A stretch of DNA of 64,000 bases from Stomoxys calcitrans (lineage: Eukaryota; Arthropoda; Insecta; Diptera; Muscidae), in contig NC_081555.1 of NCBI RefSeq assembly GCF_963082655.1, positions 91,427,272 through 91,491,271 of the forward strand. Reading direction: 5' to 3'. Below, piece by piece: positions 12,279 to 22,099 of the stretch; positions within the stretch are counted from its first letter, which is position 1; each line of letters starts with the position of its first letter. The notes beneath the pieces were generated by a model. That model was not told the DNA's origin. It did no database searches and saw nothing but the letters and a program-made list of their open reading frames with translations. The position numbers were made by a program, and so were the translations under genes.

Positions 12279-12671
12279 CAAAAAATTTAACTTTTCCTAT
12301 AGCATCCATCGGAAAAACATCAATCGATCTTTATATCATCGATATTTTGCCAGCTCTAGATTAGGCCCCTGGATAAATTACCAGTGCAGGTTTATGTAGA
12401 ACATCTGTTGTCATGAGTGCCGTTATTCGTTTTTCACAAATAAGTGTGGCCACTTGCAGATATGCCTCTATTGTGAATAATAAAATAAATTATTTATACA
12501 ATTGTGTGCACAAAACTTAATAAATTTTATTTCACTGCTTTGCCCAAACAAGCATTGCAAATTTTAATTTGAAATTTTACATAATTCTCACTTTTTGCCT
12601 CGTATTGTTTTGATAGGTTGGCAAATGGCGTTACCACTTCGTGGCAAACGAACAGAATTGCACTGGAAACT

Positions 12672-13801
12672 ATTTTTATACCCTCCACCATGGGATGGGG
12701 GTATACTAATTTCGTCATTCTGTCTGTAACACCTCGAAATTTGCGTCTGAGACCCCATAAAGTATATATATTCTTGATCGTCATGCCATTTTAAGTCGAT
12801 CTAACTTTCGAAGGAGTAAAGCTAGCCGCTTGAAATTTTGCACAAATACGTTTTATTAGTGTAGGTCGGTTGGAATTGTAAAAGGGCCAAATCGGTCCAT
12901 GTTTTGAAATAGCTGCCATATAAACCAATCTGGGATCTTGACTTCTTGAGCTTCTAGAGAGCGCAATTCTTTTCCGCTTTTGACTGGAATTTTGAACTTG
13001 GTGTTTTGGTATTACTTCCTAAGTATGATACAAATCGGTCCATGTTCTGATATAGCTGTCACATAAACCCGTCTTGGGTCTTGACTTCTTGAGCCTCTAG
13101 AGGGCGCAATTCTTGTCCGATTTGACTGAAATTTTGCACGTAGTGTTTTGGTATCACTTTTAACAACTGTGTTTAGTATGATTCAAATCGATCCATAATT
13201 TGGTTTAGCTGTCATATAAACCGATCATGGATCTTGACTTCATGAGCCAATAGAGCGCCCAATTCTCACCCGATTTGGCTGAAATTTCGCATGAGGTGTT
13301 TTTTTTATAACTTCCAATAACTGGTAGGTCAATAACTAAGTATGGCGTAAATCGCTACATAACCTGATATAGCTGTCATATAAACCGATCTGGGATCTTG
13401 AGCCTCTAGAGTGCGCAATTCTCATCCGATTTGGGAAAAAAATTGTATAACGGCTTCTCTCATGACCTTCAACATACGTGTCTAATATGGTCTGAATCGA
13501 TCAATAGCTTGATACAGCTGCCATATAAACCGATCTTCCGATTTTGCTTCTTGAGCCCCTAAAAGGCAAAATTCTTATTCGATTTGGCTGAAATATTACA
13601 CAATGACTTCTACAATGTTCAGCATCCATTCATGATCCGAATCGGACTATAACTTGATATAGCTCCTATAGCCTAATAGTTCTTATTCAATATTCTTTGT
13701 TTGCCTAAAAAGAGATACTGCGCATAGAACTCGACAAATGCGATCCATGGTGGAGGGTATATAAGATTCGGCCCGGCCGAACTTAGCACGCTCCTACTTG
13801 T
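12672..13801 (-). repeat. GGCCGG-head repeat, type A, full length, inverted
   Basis: Both ends are present: tataccctccaccatggg at the left (inverted tail) and gcccggccgaacttagcacg at the right (inverted head). About seven internal units lie between. Relative to 14321-15572, the gacagacagacgg stretch of about 35 bp is missing near 12797, which is a private deletion. Confidence 0.85.
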
Positions 13802-13852
13802 TGCGTTTTATTTTTGCCCTTTACAGCTTGTCTATCCTATAATAGATATCTA

Positions 13853-14089
13853 TTGGGTTGCCCAAAAAGTAATTGCGGATTTTTCATATATTCGGCGTTG
13901 ACAAATTTTTTCACAGCTTGTGACTCTGTAATTGCATTCTTTCTTCTGTCAGTTATCAGCTGTTACTTCTAGCTTGCTTTAGAAAAAAAGTATAAAAAAA
14001 GTATATTTGATTAAAGTTCATTCTAAGTTTTTATAAAAAAGCATTTACTTTCTTTTAAAAAATCCGCAATTACTTTTTGGGCAACCCAA
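13853..14089. mobile_element. mariner-like MITE, complete copy
   Basis: The 237-bp element is bounded by near-perfect inverted repeats beginning ttgggttgcccaaaaagtaa and has TA on both sides (13851-13852 and 14090-14091), the mariner target duplication. The terminal sequence resembles the ends of mellifera/cecropia-type mariners as I remember them (TTrGGTTG...AAGTAATTGCGG). There is no room for a transposase. The interior (agcttgctttagaaaaaaag, tgtcagttatcagctgttac) recurs at 35276, 37318 and 59757. Confidence 0.85.
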
Positions 14090-14320
14090 TATAATACACA
14101 GCAAGTATTAGGCTTAGAGTGATAGAGGGAGAGAGAGAGAATGTTACATTAAACCAAAAATTTTATTTAATATGTTAAATGTTACAACTTTAAGTAAAAA
14201 ATTTCCGCATTTATTACGAATATGGTTTATTCCTTCTCAACGCACTAAAGCCAAATGAGAATTTACAAAAATTCAAGGCAATTTCAAGATTTTATGATGC
14301 TTGACCAATAAATAGAAAGA

Positions 14321-15572
14321 ACAAGTAAAAGCGTGCTAAGTTCGGCCGGGCCGAATCTTATATACCCTCCACCATGGATCGCATTTGTCGAGTTGTTTTC
14401 CCGGCATCTCTTCTTAGGCTAAAAAGGATATAAGAAAAGAGTTGCTCTGCTATTAAAACGATATCAAGGGGGGCTCACGAAGTAAAATAGGGAGAACGAT
14501 TTATATGGGATCTGTATCGGGCTAGAGACCGATTCAGAACATAATAAACACGTTTGTTGATGGTCATGAGAGGATACGTCGTACAAAATTTCAGGCATAT
14601 CGGATAATAATTGCGACCTCTAGGGGTCAAGAAGTCAAGATCCCAAATCGGTTTATATGGCAGCTATATCAGGTTATGAACCGATTTGAACCTTATTTGA
14701 CACAGTTGTTGAAAGTAAAAATTAAATACGTCATGCAAAATTTCAGCCAAATCGGATAGGAATTGCGCCCTCTAGAAGCTCAAGAAGTCAAATCCCCAGA
14801 TCTGTTTATATGACAGCTATATCAGGTTATGGACCGATTTGAACCATACTTGGCACTGTTGTTGGATATCATAACAAAACACGTCGCGCAAAATTTCATT
14901 TCAATCGGATAAGAATTGCGCACTCTAGAGGCTCAAGAAGTCAAGACCCAAGATCGGTTTATATGGCAGCTATATCAGGTTATGGACCGATTTGAACCAT
15001 ACTTGGCACAGTTGTTGTATATCGTAACAAAACACGTCGTGCAAAGTTTCATTCTGATCGGATAAGAATTGCGCACGCTAGAGGCTCAAGAAGTCAAGAC
15101 CCAAGATCGGTTTATATGACAGCTATATCAGGTTATGGACCGATTTGAACTATACTTGGCACAGTTGTTGGATATCATAGCAAAACACGTCATGCAAAAT
15201 TTCGTCCCAATCGGATAAGAATTGCGCACTCTAGAGGCTCAAGAAGTCAAGACCCAAGATCGGTTTATATGGCAGCTATATCAAAACATGAACCGATATG
15301 GCCCATTTACAATACCAACCGACCTACACTAATAAGAAGTATTTGTGCAAAATTTCAAGCGGCTAGCTTTACTCCTTCGGAAGTTAGCGTGCTTTCGGCA
15401 GACAGACGGACGGACGGACGGACAGACGGACGGACATGGCTAGATCGACATAAAATGTCACGACGATCAAGAATATATATACTTTATGGGGTCTCAGACG
15501 AATAATTCGAGTAGTTACAAACAGAATGACGAAATTAGTATACCCCCCATCTTATGGTGGAGGGTATAAAAA
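14321..15572 (+). repeat. GGCCGG-head repeat, type A, best preserved copy
   Basis: I used this copy as the reference. The head is acaagtaaaagcgtgctaag, followed by the palindrome ttcggccgggccgaa at 14341-14355 and tataccctccaccat at 14361-14375. The end, atggtggagggtata at 15554-15568, is the exact reverse complement of that last word. Five internal units start with (g)gtttatatggcagctatatc at about 14647, 14803, 14953, 15103 and 15259, a spacing of 150-156 bp. No TIR at the very ends and no long ORF is present. Open segments read across the units have no family match that I recognise. Confidence 0.85.
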
Positions 15573-16413
15573 AACACAAAATGAAGAATTATTTTGTCAT
15601 TTAAAATAAAACGCACACCTCGATAATGCGAAGACAAACAAAATTGTTGACGATTTTGATAGAATAAAGTCTCTTTGTCGAACGAACATTGTTCCCAATT
15701 TGCGATTGACACAAATGTTTGCATTTACCACCATCGCATACGGGGGATCTCTATTTTCACTTGTTTTGTTTATTTAGGCAAAATACTCTTTTTCCGTTTT
15801 AAATATTTCATATTTTTTGCGTTTTTGGTAAAATGCCATTTGAAGATGATTTGAAGAAAACAAACCAAAAAAAAAAGAAGAACAGAGAAGACTCGATCGA
15901 TGACAAGAATAGGCGACTGAACCACGAGTGAAATACAGTCACTCGTCCATTCAATTCACATGACGACGAAGAATATATGATGATGGGCGGTGATGACGAT
16001 GCAAATGCGGATGGTGGGGAATCCCCTGGCCATAAAATATATCTAAGTTAAAAATGAAAAACAAATGCAAAAGTTTTGTTAGAAACGGCGAAAAAAAAAC
16101 ACGAAATTGGGCCGAACGCAAAAAAGCACCGTCATTTCCCATAGGCAACACAGATATCAACCTTCTTCTCAATAGACCGCTTCAGTTTCCAAAACATTGT
16201 CAATGAGTGCATAAATATTTTAAAAAAAGGAAATTTTCATAAAATAAATTAAACCAACTCAACTCCAAATTGCTACAAAATTATTGGTGTAAAATATTTC
16301 CTTCCGTTCTAACGGTTACAATTGCAAACAATTTCCATTTTCAAATGATTTATTAAAGAAGTGTTTTTTGTTTTTAAATCATTGTTTATTTTTTTTCTTC
16401 TCATTTCTTATAG
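15573..16413 (+). other. Upstream region of the 16658 gene; no exon defined
   Basis: This is low-copy sequence between a type A repeat and a spliced leader acceptor. It presumably contains the promoter or an upstream non-coding exon and a short intron ending at 16413, but I cannot place a TATA box, initiator or donor with confidence. Confidence 0.35.
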
Positions 16414-16657
16414 AAAGTGCAGTTCAATTTGGGTTAATGACATATGAGAAATTAACCTTGAAAAGTGAAAAAAAGTATAAGAAGAATTTGAAAAAATTTC
16501 CCTGTGTTAATATTTTGAACGTAAATTTTTTCGGGAATTTAATATACGAACCAAGAGCACAAGTAAACATCTTTATTGAAGAATCAAACGTTCAAGGCTA
16601 TACATTGTGTAAATTAGATAACTAAAATAAAAAAAACGAAATCAGCCAAGGATAAAA
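16414..16657 (+). other. 5' UTR exon portion ahead of the 16658 start codon
   Basis: A long pyrimidine tract (about 16388-16410) ends in ttcttatag at 16413, a strong splice acceptor. The next 244 bases lead to the ATG at 16658 without any better start codon. There is an upstream ATG frame (from 16368) crossing the acceptor, so that frame would be cut by splicing. The interpretation is a spliced leader intron ahead of the coding start, common in fly genes. Confidence 0.5.
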
Positions 16658-16791
16658 ATGCAAAGAATTAAAACCATGTTAAATGAACGCCTCCAGGTGG
16701 AGAGCAGAGTGCAACAGTTGAAGGCCTTTCCAAAAAATACATCCTTTCAAAGTGCTGTGGCCGCTCTAGTCTCTGTGGGATTATTATCATG
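16658..16791 (+). CDS. First coding exon of an unrecognised host gene (partial)
   Basis: The frame opens with ATG in a good fly context (gataaaaatgc) and encodes 44 full codons plus two bases before an excellent donor, g|gtaagt, at 16792. Residues 1-22 (MQRIKTMLNERLQVESRVQQ and on) are charged and could form a short helix. Residues 23-30 are KAFPKNTS. Residues 30-44 (FQSAVAALVSVGLLS) are hydrophobic and may begin a membrane segment continuing in the next exon. The intron is in phase 2. Base composition and codon use look like a real exon in otherwise A+T-rich DNA: many gcc, ctc, gtg and cag codons. I do not recognise the family, and no second exon is evident downstream in the window. Confidence 0.6.
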
Positions 16792-16949
16792 GTAAGTCTT
16801 TATTGCTTTAAATACAAATTTATACAAAAATTTATTTTTTATAAGGAAATTACAACCATATTTAAAAAAAAAATAATTATTTGTATTAGAATTTAAAAAT
16901 TACTGGCAAGCCTTAACTTTTTTGTTGAAAATTCAATTTCAAAAAGAAT

Positions 16950-17200
16950 TTTTTTTCATAGAAATTTTTGTCGAAATTTTATTATTATAGAAAATGTTGT
17001 CGAATTTTTGGTTATAGAATATTTTGTCGAAATTTTGTTTTGACAGAAAACCTGTCAAAATTTCTTGTGGAGCATTGGATCAAAAAAAAATTTTTTATTG
17101 GATATTTCATCTATTTTTTTTATCTAAGATTTCGTCAAAAACTTTGTTTTATATTGATTTTTGAAGAACATTTTAATGAAATTTTATAGAAAATCTTATA
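16950..17200 (+). repeat. Intronic A+T-rich minisatellite-like tract
   Basis: The words atagaaaattttgtcgaaat and aattttgtttt recur with variation about every 25-35 bp through the start of the intron. Imperfect arrays of this tagaaaattttgtc type are common in muscid introns (recollection, not checked). Confidence 0.55.
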
Positions 17201-17304
17201 ACCATTTTAAACTTGTCAGATTACCGGGGCCGCTCCGCTGCGCCTTCTTTAACTCTCTAACATCTTTTTAGGTTGGGGACACTTCTCCCTGAATGTGAAT
17301 ATCG

Positions 17305-17592
17305 AATTTGTGCCACTGTAGCCTATGTTCGCCTATGACGCTGAACGCCTGCGTTCGTAGCCTGGCGAGAACATCGGGCGAAATTTTAAGCGGTGCTTAT
17401 CCCTTCTTAATGCTGGCGACAATTACGAGTTCCCATCCCATGCATGGTCATGTAAAAAATTCTCCCCAAATGGCACGCCGTTGGCATTCGGCTTAAAAAA
17501 AAGTCCCTTGTTATTGATAAAATCAACTTGAATCGGAAAGCACTCATTGATGTGTGAGAAGTCTGCCCCTGCTCGGTTCCTGGGCAAATTTC
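17305..17592 (+). mobile_element. tRNA-derived SINE, family 1 (degenerate)
   Basis: The body matches 57348-57665: gcctatgacgctgaacgcct, then cctggcgagaacatc, catgtaaaaaattctcccca and gatgtgtgagaagtctgccc. The B box is damaged (gcgttcgtagcc) and the A box is unrecognisable. It lies inside the intron of the 16658 gene, on the same strand. Confidence 0.7.
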
Positions 17593-17689
17593 TTCTTTAC
17601 TCCCAAATGCCTTTCTTTTACGTCCTATATTACCGTATTGGTAATTTTTTCCTGTTTAGAGGGTTTTTCGTGGATGGTTACTTGGTCAT

Positions 17690-19860
17690 TACTTTAAAAA
17701 AAAATTTGATATGAGCCCTATAGTGGCATGATCGGTAAATAAGTTGTGTTTAAGGGTGGGGTGGACCCCAAGGTCTTTGTTCCGAAAATGATGATCAATT
17801 TCCCAAAAATCAATCAATTTCCACCCCCAAATAGTTTTTATATAATGGGGTGGGGCGGCTCCCCAAACACATGCCTCTATATTGTTGTGATTGGTCCATA
17901 TATCCATTTGGTGGCTTTTGGTCGGCCATCGCGACCCCGATCTCAACAATAGAAACCATATTTTGTTTTTTTGGTGACTGTGAGAGTGCAAATAAATTTC
18001 GAACGAATCAAAATTAGGGTAATGAGAAGTGCTTTTTAGTGGAGAAATTTCGACTAAAATATAGATATCAAATTCGTGCTCCACTTCCAAATTCCTTTAA
18101 TTTGAGCCCCATATTGCCGTGGACGGTAAGTATGAACCGTTTGGAGGGTGTTTTGGGACTACCCCAGGCCACCGGCACTTTGCCCTGAAAATATATATCA
18201 AATTGGTTCTTTATTTCCAAATACCATTGATTTGAGCTCCATATCTCAATGAGCTCCATAGCTCAATGAAGTTCAGTTTAGGGGGTGCTTTAGGGAGTGC
18301 CCTTAAATACTTGGCTCCAAAATTGGAAATCGTTTTCTACTCTCAAATATATATCATTTGAGTCCCATATTTGCATAATGGAGCAATTAACCTATTTAAC
18401 GTATTTTTAGGAGGAAAAGCGCCACCTAGACTTGAACCCCAATTTTAATGTCATATTCGTAATCTACTCCCAAATATCTTTCATTTCAATCTCATATGGC
18501 CATTTGGGGGTTCGGCGACCTTCCATTACTTGGACCTAATTTTTTATGCCATATTTGTAGTTGAACCCCTACACTTCGATCTGATTTTGGATGCCAGATT
18601 CGTAATCTACTCCCGAATACCTTTCATTTAAGCCCCATATTGATATGGACTTTCAATTTGTCTGCTGCTCTTAGAAGTTTTGGGGTAAGGGCGACTTCCT
18701 GGGTACATGGACCCAATTTTTATATCATATTCGTATTCTACTCTTCTATACCTTTCATTTGATATCCATATTATCCTTATGGGCCCACTTTTGATTTTGG
18801 GTGGTGTTTTTGGGGGAAGGGTCCACCCCCTTCCGAAATTATAGAGCCTATTTCTTCTTACTGACTTTATTCGTAATCTACCCCCGAATACCTCTCATTT
18901 GAGTCCCATATTGTCACGCTCCTGCAAAAAACCCTATTTTAGAGTGTTTTGGGGTTTAGGGCGGCCCCCAGTTACTTGATATCAGATTCGTGGTCTACTC
19001 CCAAATACCTTTCATTTTAGGCCCATATTTCCATAGTCGGTAAACATGACCGTTTTGGGGAATGGGCGGCCACTCAGTGACTTGGTCTCGAAAATATATA
19101 TCAGTTTCGTGTTCTACACTAAAATACCTCTTATTTGAGCCCCATATTGCAATGGTCAGCAAATATGACCTGTTTGGGTGGTGTTATGGGGAGTGGGTGG
19201 CCCCATAGACACTTTTTCCCGAATATTGATATATGATTCGTGCTTTACTTCCAAAGACCTTTTATTTGAGCCCCATATTGGTCGTAAATTTGTCCTCTTT
19301 GGAGGATGTTTTTGGGGAGGGGCGGCACCCTAAACACTTGGTCCCACATTTGGATATCAGATTTGTATTTTACATTCAAATACCTATTATTTAAGCCCCA
19401 TATTGCCATGGTCAGTAAATAAGTCCTGTTTGGGGTGTGTTTTGGGCAAGGGGTGGACCCCCTGAAACCAGATTTGTATTTTACATTCAAATACCTATTA
19501 TTTAAGCCCCATATTGCCATGGTCAGTAAATAAGTCCTGTTTGGGGGGTGTTTTGGGCAAGGGGTGGACCCCCTGAAACCTGGCCCCACATTTGGATATC
19601 AGATTCGTATTCGACTTGCAAATACCTTCCATTTGAGTCCCATATTGCCATGGTCGGTAAATATGTCCGATTTAGGGGTGTTTTTGGGCTAGGGTGGTCC
19701 CCAAACCTCTTGGTCCTAAAATTTGATATCGGATAAAAGTTCTACTCTTAAATACCTTTCATTTGAGTCCTATATTGCCGTGATTGGTCTATATATATTT
19801 TTGGTAGGTTTTGGGGGTGGGGCGGCCACCCTAGGTACCCCATCCGCTATTTTGGATACC
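17690..19860 (-). repeat. Array of diverged units of about 128 bp
   Basis: The phrase tttgagccccatattg and variants occur about every 111-142 bp (for example near 18098, 18231, 18358, 18627, 18756, 18898, 19135, 19266, 19393, 19504, 19635 and 19761). Each is flanked by tacctttcattt and by G-rich gtgttttggg...ggtggaccccc. The array has roughly 16 units. It is an interspersed tandem family of unknown class; its relatives on the opposite orientation are at 62440-63060. Strand is arbitrary. Confidence 0.75.
19359..19580. repeat. Recent 111-bp tandem duplication within the 128-bp array
   Basis: 19359-19469 and 19470-19580 differ by one base that I can see (ggggtgtgtt against ggggggtgtt). This is much closer than any other pair of units in the array, so it is a recent local duplication. 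Confidence 0.85.
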
Positions 19861-20009
19861 AAATTTTTTGTTTTTAAGTTATTATAAGAGATCACACAAA
19901 ATTTCGCTTAAATCGCACCACCCATCTTCGAGATCTGGCTATTTTTGAAAATAAGGGTAAGGGGGAGGGTCCGTCCCCTTTCAGATATATAAAAAAAATT
20001 TAGTACCCT

Positions 20010-21640
20010 ATTTTCATAGCGGTCGAACGCGTAGAGCTAGCCGCTTGAATTTTTGCACAGATACTTTATTTTGATGTAGGTCGTTGGGGATTGCAAATGG
20101 GCCATATCGGTTCAGATTTAGATATAGCTCCATTATAAACCGATCTCCCGATTTGACTTCTTGAGCCTCTGGAAGCCGCAATTTTTTTCCGATTTGGCTG
20201 ATATTTTGTACATAGTGTTCTATTTTGACTTCCAACAACTGTGCCAAGTACGGTTTAAATCTGTGTATAGCCTGATATAGATCCCATATAAACCGATTTC
20301 CTGATTTGACTACTTGAGCCCCTGGAAGCCGCAATTTTCATCCGAGCCGCCATTTTTATCCGATTTGGTTGAAATTTTGCATATAGTGTTCCGTTATGAC
20401 TCTCAATAACTGCGCCAAGTTTTTTTTTCACGTAACCAACACGCAGGGGATGTCCCCTATATATGCAGTGCATTGCGTGGGCAATTAGGAAAGTTAAGGG
20501 TTGGAGGGAGGAAAGAGGGAAAAGTGTTTATTTATATTTGTCTTTAATTTCTGAACGTCAATGTCGGTGGGAAAGACATTAGCCGAAAGTCGATTCCACA
20601 CACAAATAAATTTTCTCGATAATGCATGGTTCGTTCGACTGGCCAATCAATTACAAACGGATGTGAGTTCCTGGCAAGTCTTGTATTCCTGGTGAACATC
20701 CTAACGTCAGGGATAAGAAGACGAATATCCCTGGAACACACACCATGAAAATGACCAACACAACGCTACCCACATTCCGACGATGTTCAAGAGAAGCAAT
20801 AGAGTTGGATACCCTATTGTCTCCAATCAACACCATAGCTCTCCGTTGAACCCGATCAAGTAGCTCCAAGGATGATTTTGGAGCTCCTGTCCATATATGA
20901 GAGTTATATTCCCTCCTCGGCCTGATGTAGGTAGTATAGATATTGAAAAGATCAGAAGGGGTGAAATATTTCTTGCACCGCTTAAGAAAGCCCAAACACT
21001 TGAATGCTTCTTGCGACACTTCGAATACGTGTTTTGACCAACGGACATCACATTGTATCTTCATGCCCAGAACATCAAGAGCATCAGACTGTTCAATACC
21101 TATACCGTCGATAGATATCGACGATTGAAGTGGGTCAGTGAATCGCTTGTGAGACAAGAAGCAGCACTGCGTCTTCTGTGCGTTAAAGTTTACACTGTTC
21201 ATTCTACCCCACTCGGAAATGGCCAACAAATCCTGGGAGAGCGTCTCATTCATAATGCACCACCTGTCCACAATTTCTTGAGGACTGGGCCTATGGTCGA
21301 CTGAATATGAATGACACACACTACTTTCATCGGCAAATGAGTAGACTGAATTCGTAGTTTGACCCAATAGATCGTCAATGAAAATAAGAAAAAGGGAAGG
21401 GGAAAGGACAGAGCCTTGTGGCACACCTGCGTTCAATGTATACTCATCTGATCAGAACTCATCCACAACAACTCGTATAGTGCGATCCCTAAGAAAGCTC
21501 GATATAAATCGAACGACGTTATTAACAAAAGTCCAATTAGGTCTATTCGGTCTATAACTAGATATAGTTCCCATATTTTAGCAGAATCCATGGTGGTGGT
21601 TTCCCCCGAACTTAGCACGCTTTTACTTGTTTTTATAGAC
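20010..21640 (-). repeat. Type A-like repeat split by a CR1-like LINE
   Basis: 20010-20419 carries inverted type A units ending in aataactgcgccaag. The continuation (ggtctataactagatatag, atggtggtggtttccccc, gaacttagcacgcttttact) appears only at 21545-21640. The uninterrupted sibling at 12150-12270 reads straight through, so the intervening 1.1 kb is an insertion. Confidence 0.75.
20420..21540 (-). pseudogene. CR1-like LINE, 5'-truncated reverse transcriptase with broken active site
   Basis: On the minus strand, a mostly open frame (21436-20651) starts inside the RT palm at GVPQGSVLSPSLFLIFIDDL. Catalytic motif C should read FADD or YADD but reads FADE (21326-21337). The thumb and C-terminal part follow: NFNAQKTQCCFLSHKR, LGMKIQCDVRWSKHV, LGFLKRCKKYF, YIRPRREYNSHIW, SLEHRRNVG. 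It ends with a short A-rich 3' terminus next to gttggttacgtg. There is no RNase H. The phrases match insect CR1/Jockey-type LINEs; CR1 is preferred. Siblings lie at 55090-57015 and 60886-61345. It lies inside a type A-like repeat and has lost everything 5' of the RT palm. Confidence 0.75.
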
Positions 21641-21722
21641 AACAAGCCAACCGGCCCATTAATACTTTTTATTTGGTCGGTAAATGAGTTCTGTTGTAGG
21701 GGAGTTATGTGGTGGGAAAATT

Positions 21723-21990
21723 TTGCTCTGCCCATGAACATTTCATTAAGGAACAGGGAATACGTCTCTCATATCAATGAGTGCAGTCCGATTAATGTTT
21801 AAACTCAATGAAAGGGCCTCCATATTTATGCTGATTACGATTGGCGTGGCGCATAACGACATCACTTGGAAGAGAAGTTTTAACATGGTAGGATACCTCA
21901 CAAATGTAAGGGGATAAGCACCGCTGAAAATATTTCTGGTGTTCACGCCAGGATTTCAGCGTACCTCTGTGCCACGGTGGCCTCGCCATG
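21723..21990 (-). mobile_element. tRNA-derived SINE, family 1 (head lost)
   Basis: Inverted SINE body: gcccatgaacatttcattaa (tail), ggcgtggcgcataacgac, then gtatcctaccatg-type sequence and cgccaggatttcagcgta where the B box should be. The tRNA-like promoter is disrupted. Confidence 0.65.
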
Positions 21991-22099
21991 TACACATCTA
22001 ACATTAAACTAGATTCATGGATGTAAGATTTTAGTGGTGATTTTTTGGTGGTGTGTTCCCAAGATTCGGCTCGGCCAACATTGCAAATTTTTATTTGTT

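Larger units (their letters stand above)
10617..12366 (+). mobile_element. hAT-like non-autonomous element with 8-bp target duplication
   Basis: The termini are tagagctggcaaac at 10625 and tttgccagctcta ending at 12358, a 13-bp inverted repeat. The flanks carry an identical 8-bp direct repeat, gattaggc, at 10617-10624 and 12359-12366. An 8-bp duplication and TAGAG-type ends are the hallmarks of the hAT superfamily. Comparison with the 347-bp copy at 37997-38343 shows that the original element was about 350 bp. Two type A repeats (10736-11338 on + and 11519-12278 on -) inserted later and expanded it to 1734 bp. The subterminal region is rich in tatcgata motifs. No transposase is encoded. Confidence 0.85.

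Noticed and set aside
13800..15600. CRISPR array (regular repeats of about 150 bp)
   Set aside because: Units are long, diverged and contiguous with no distinct spacers, and the DNA is eukaryotic.
16368..16625. 85-residue frame upstream of the 16658 exon
   Set aside because: It crosses a strong splice acceptor at 16413, is Lys/Asn/Phe-rich, and starts in the pyrimidine tract. It is better explained as UTR.
19245..19589. 114-residue frame with internal protein repeats on -
   Set aside because: It is produced by the 111-bp tandem duplication in the 128-bp array, not by a gene.
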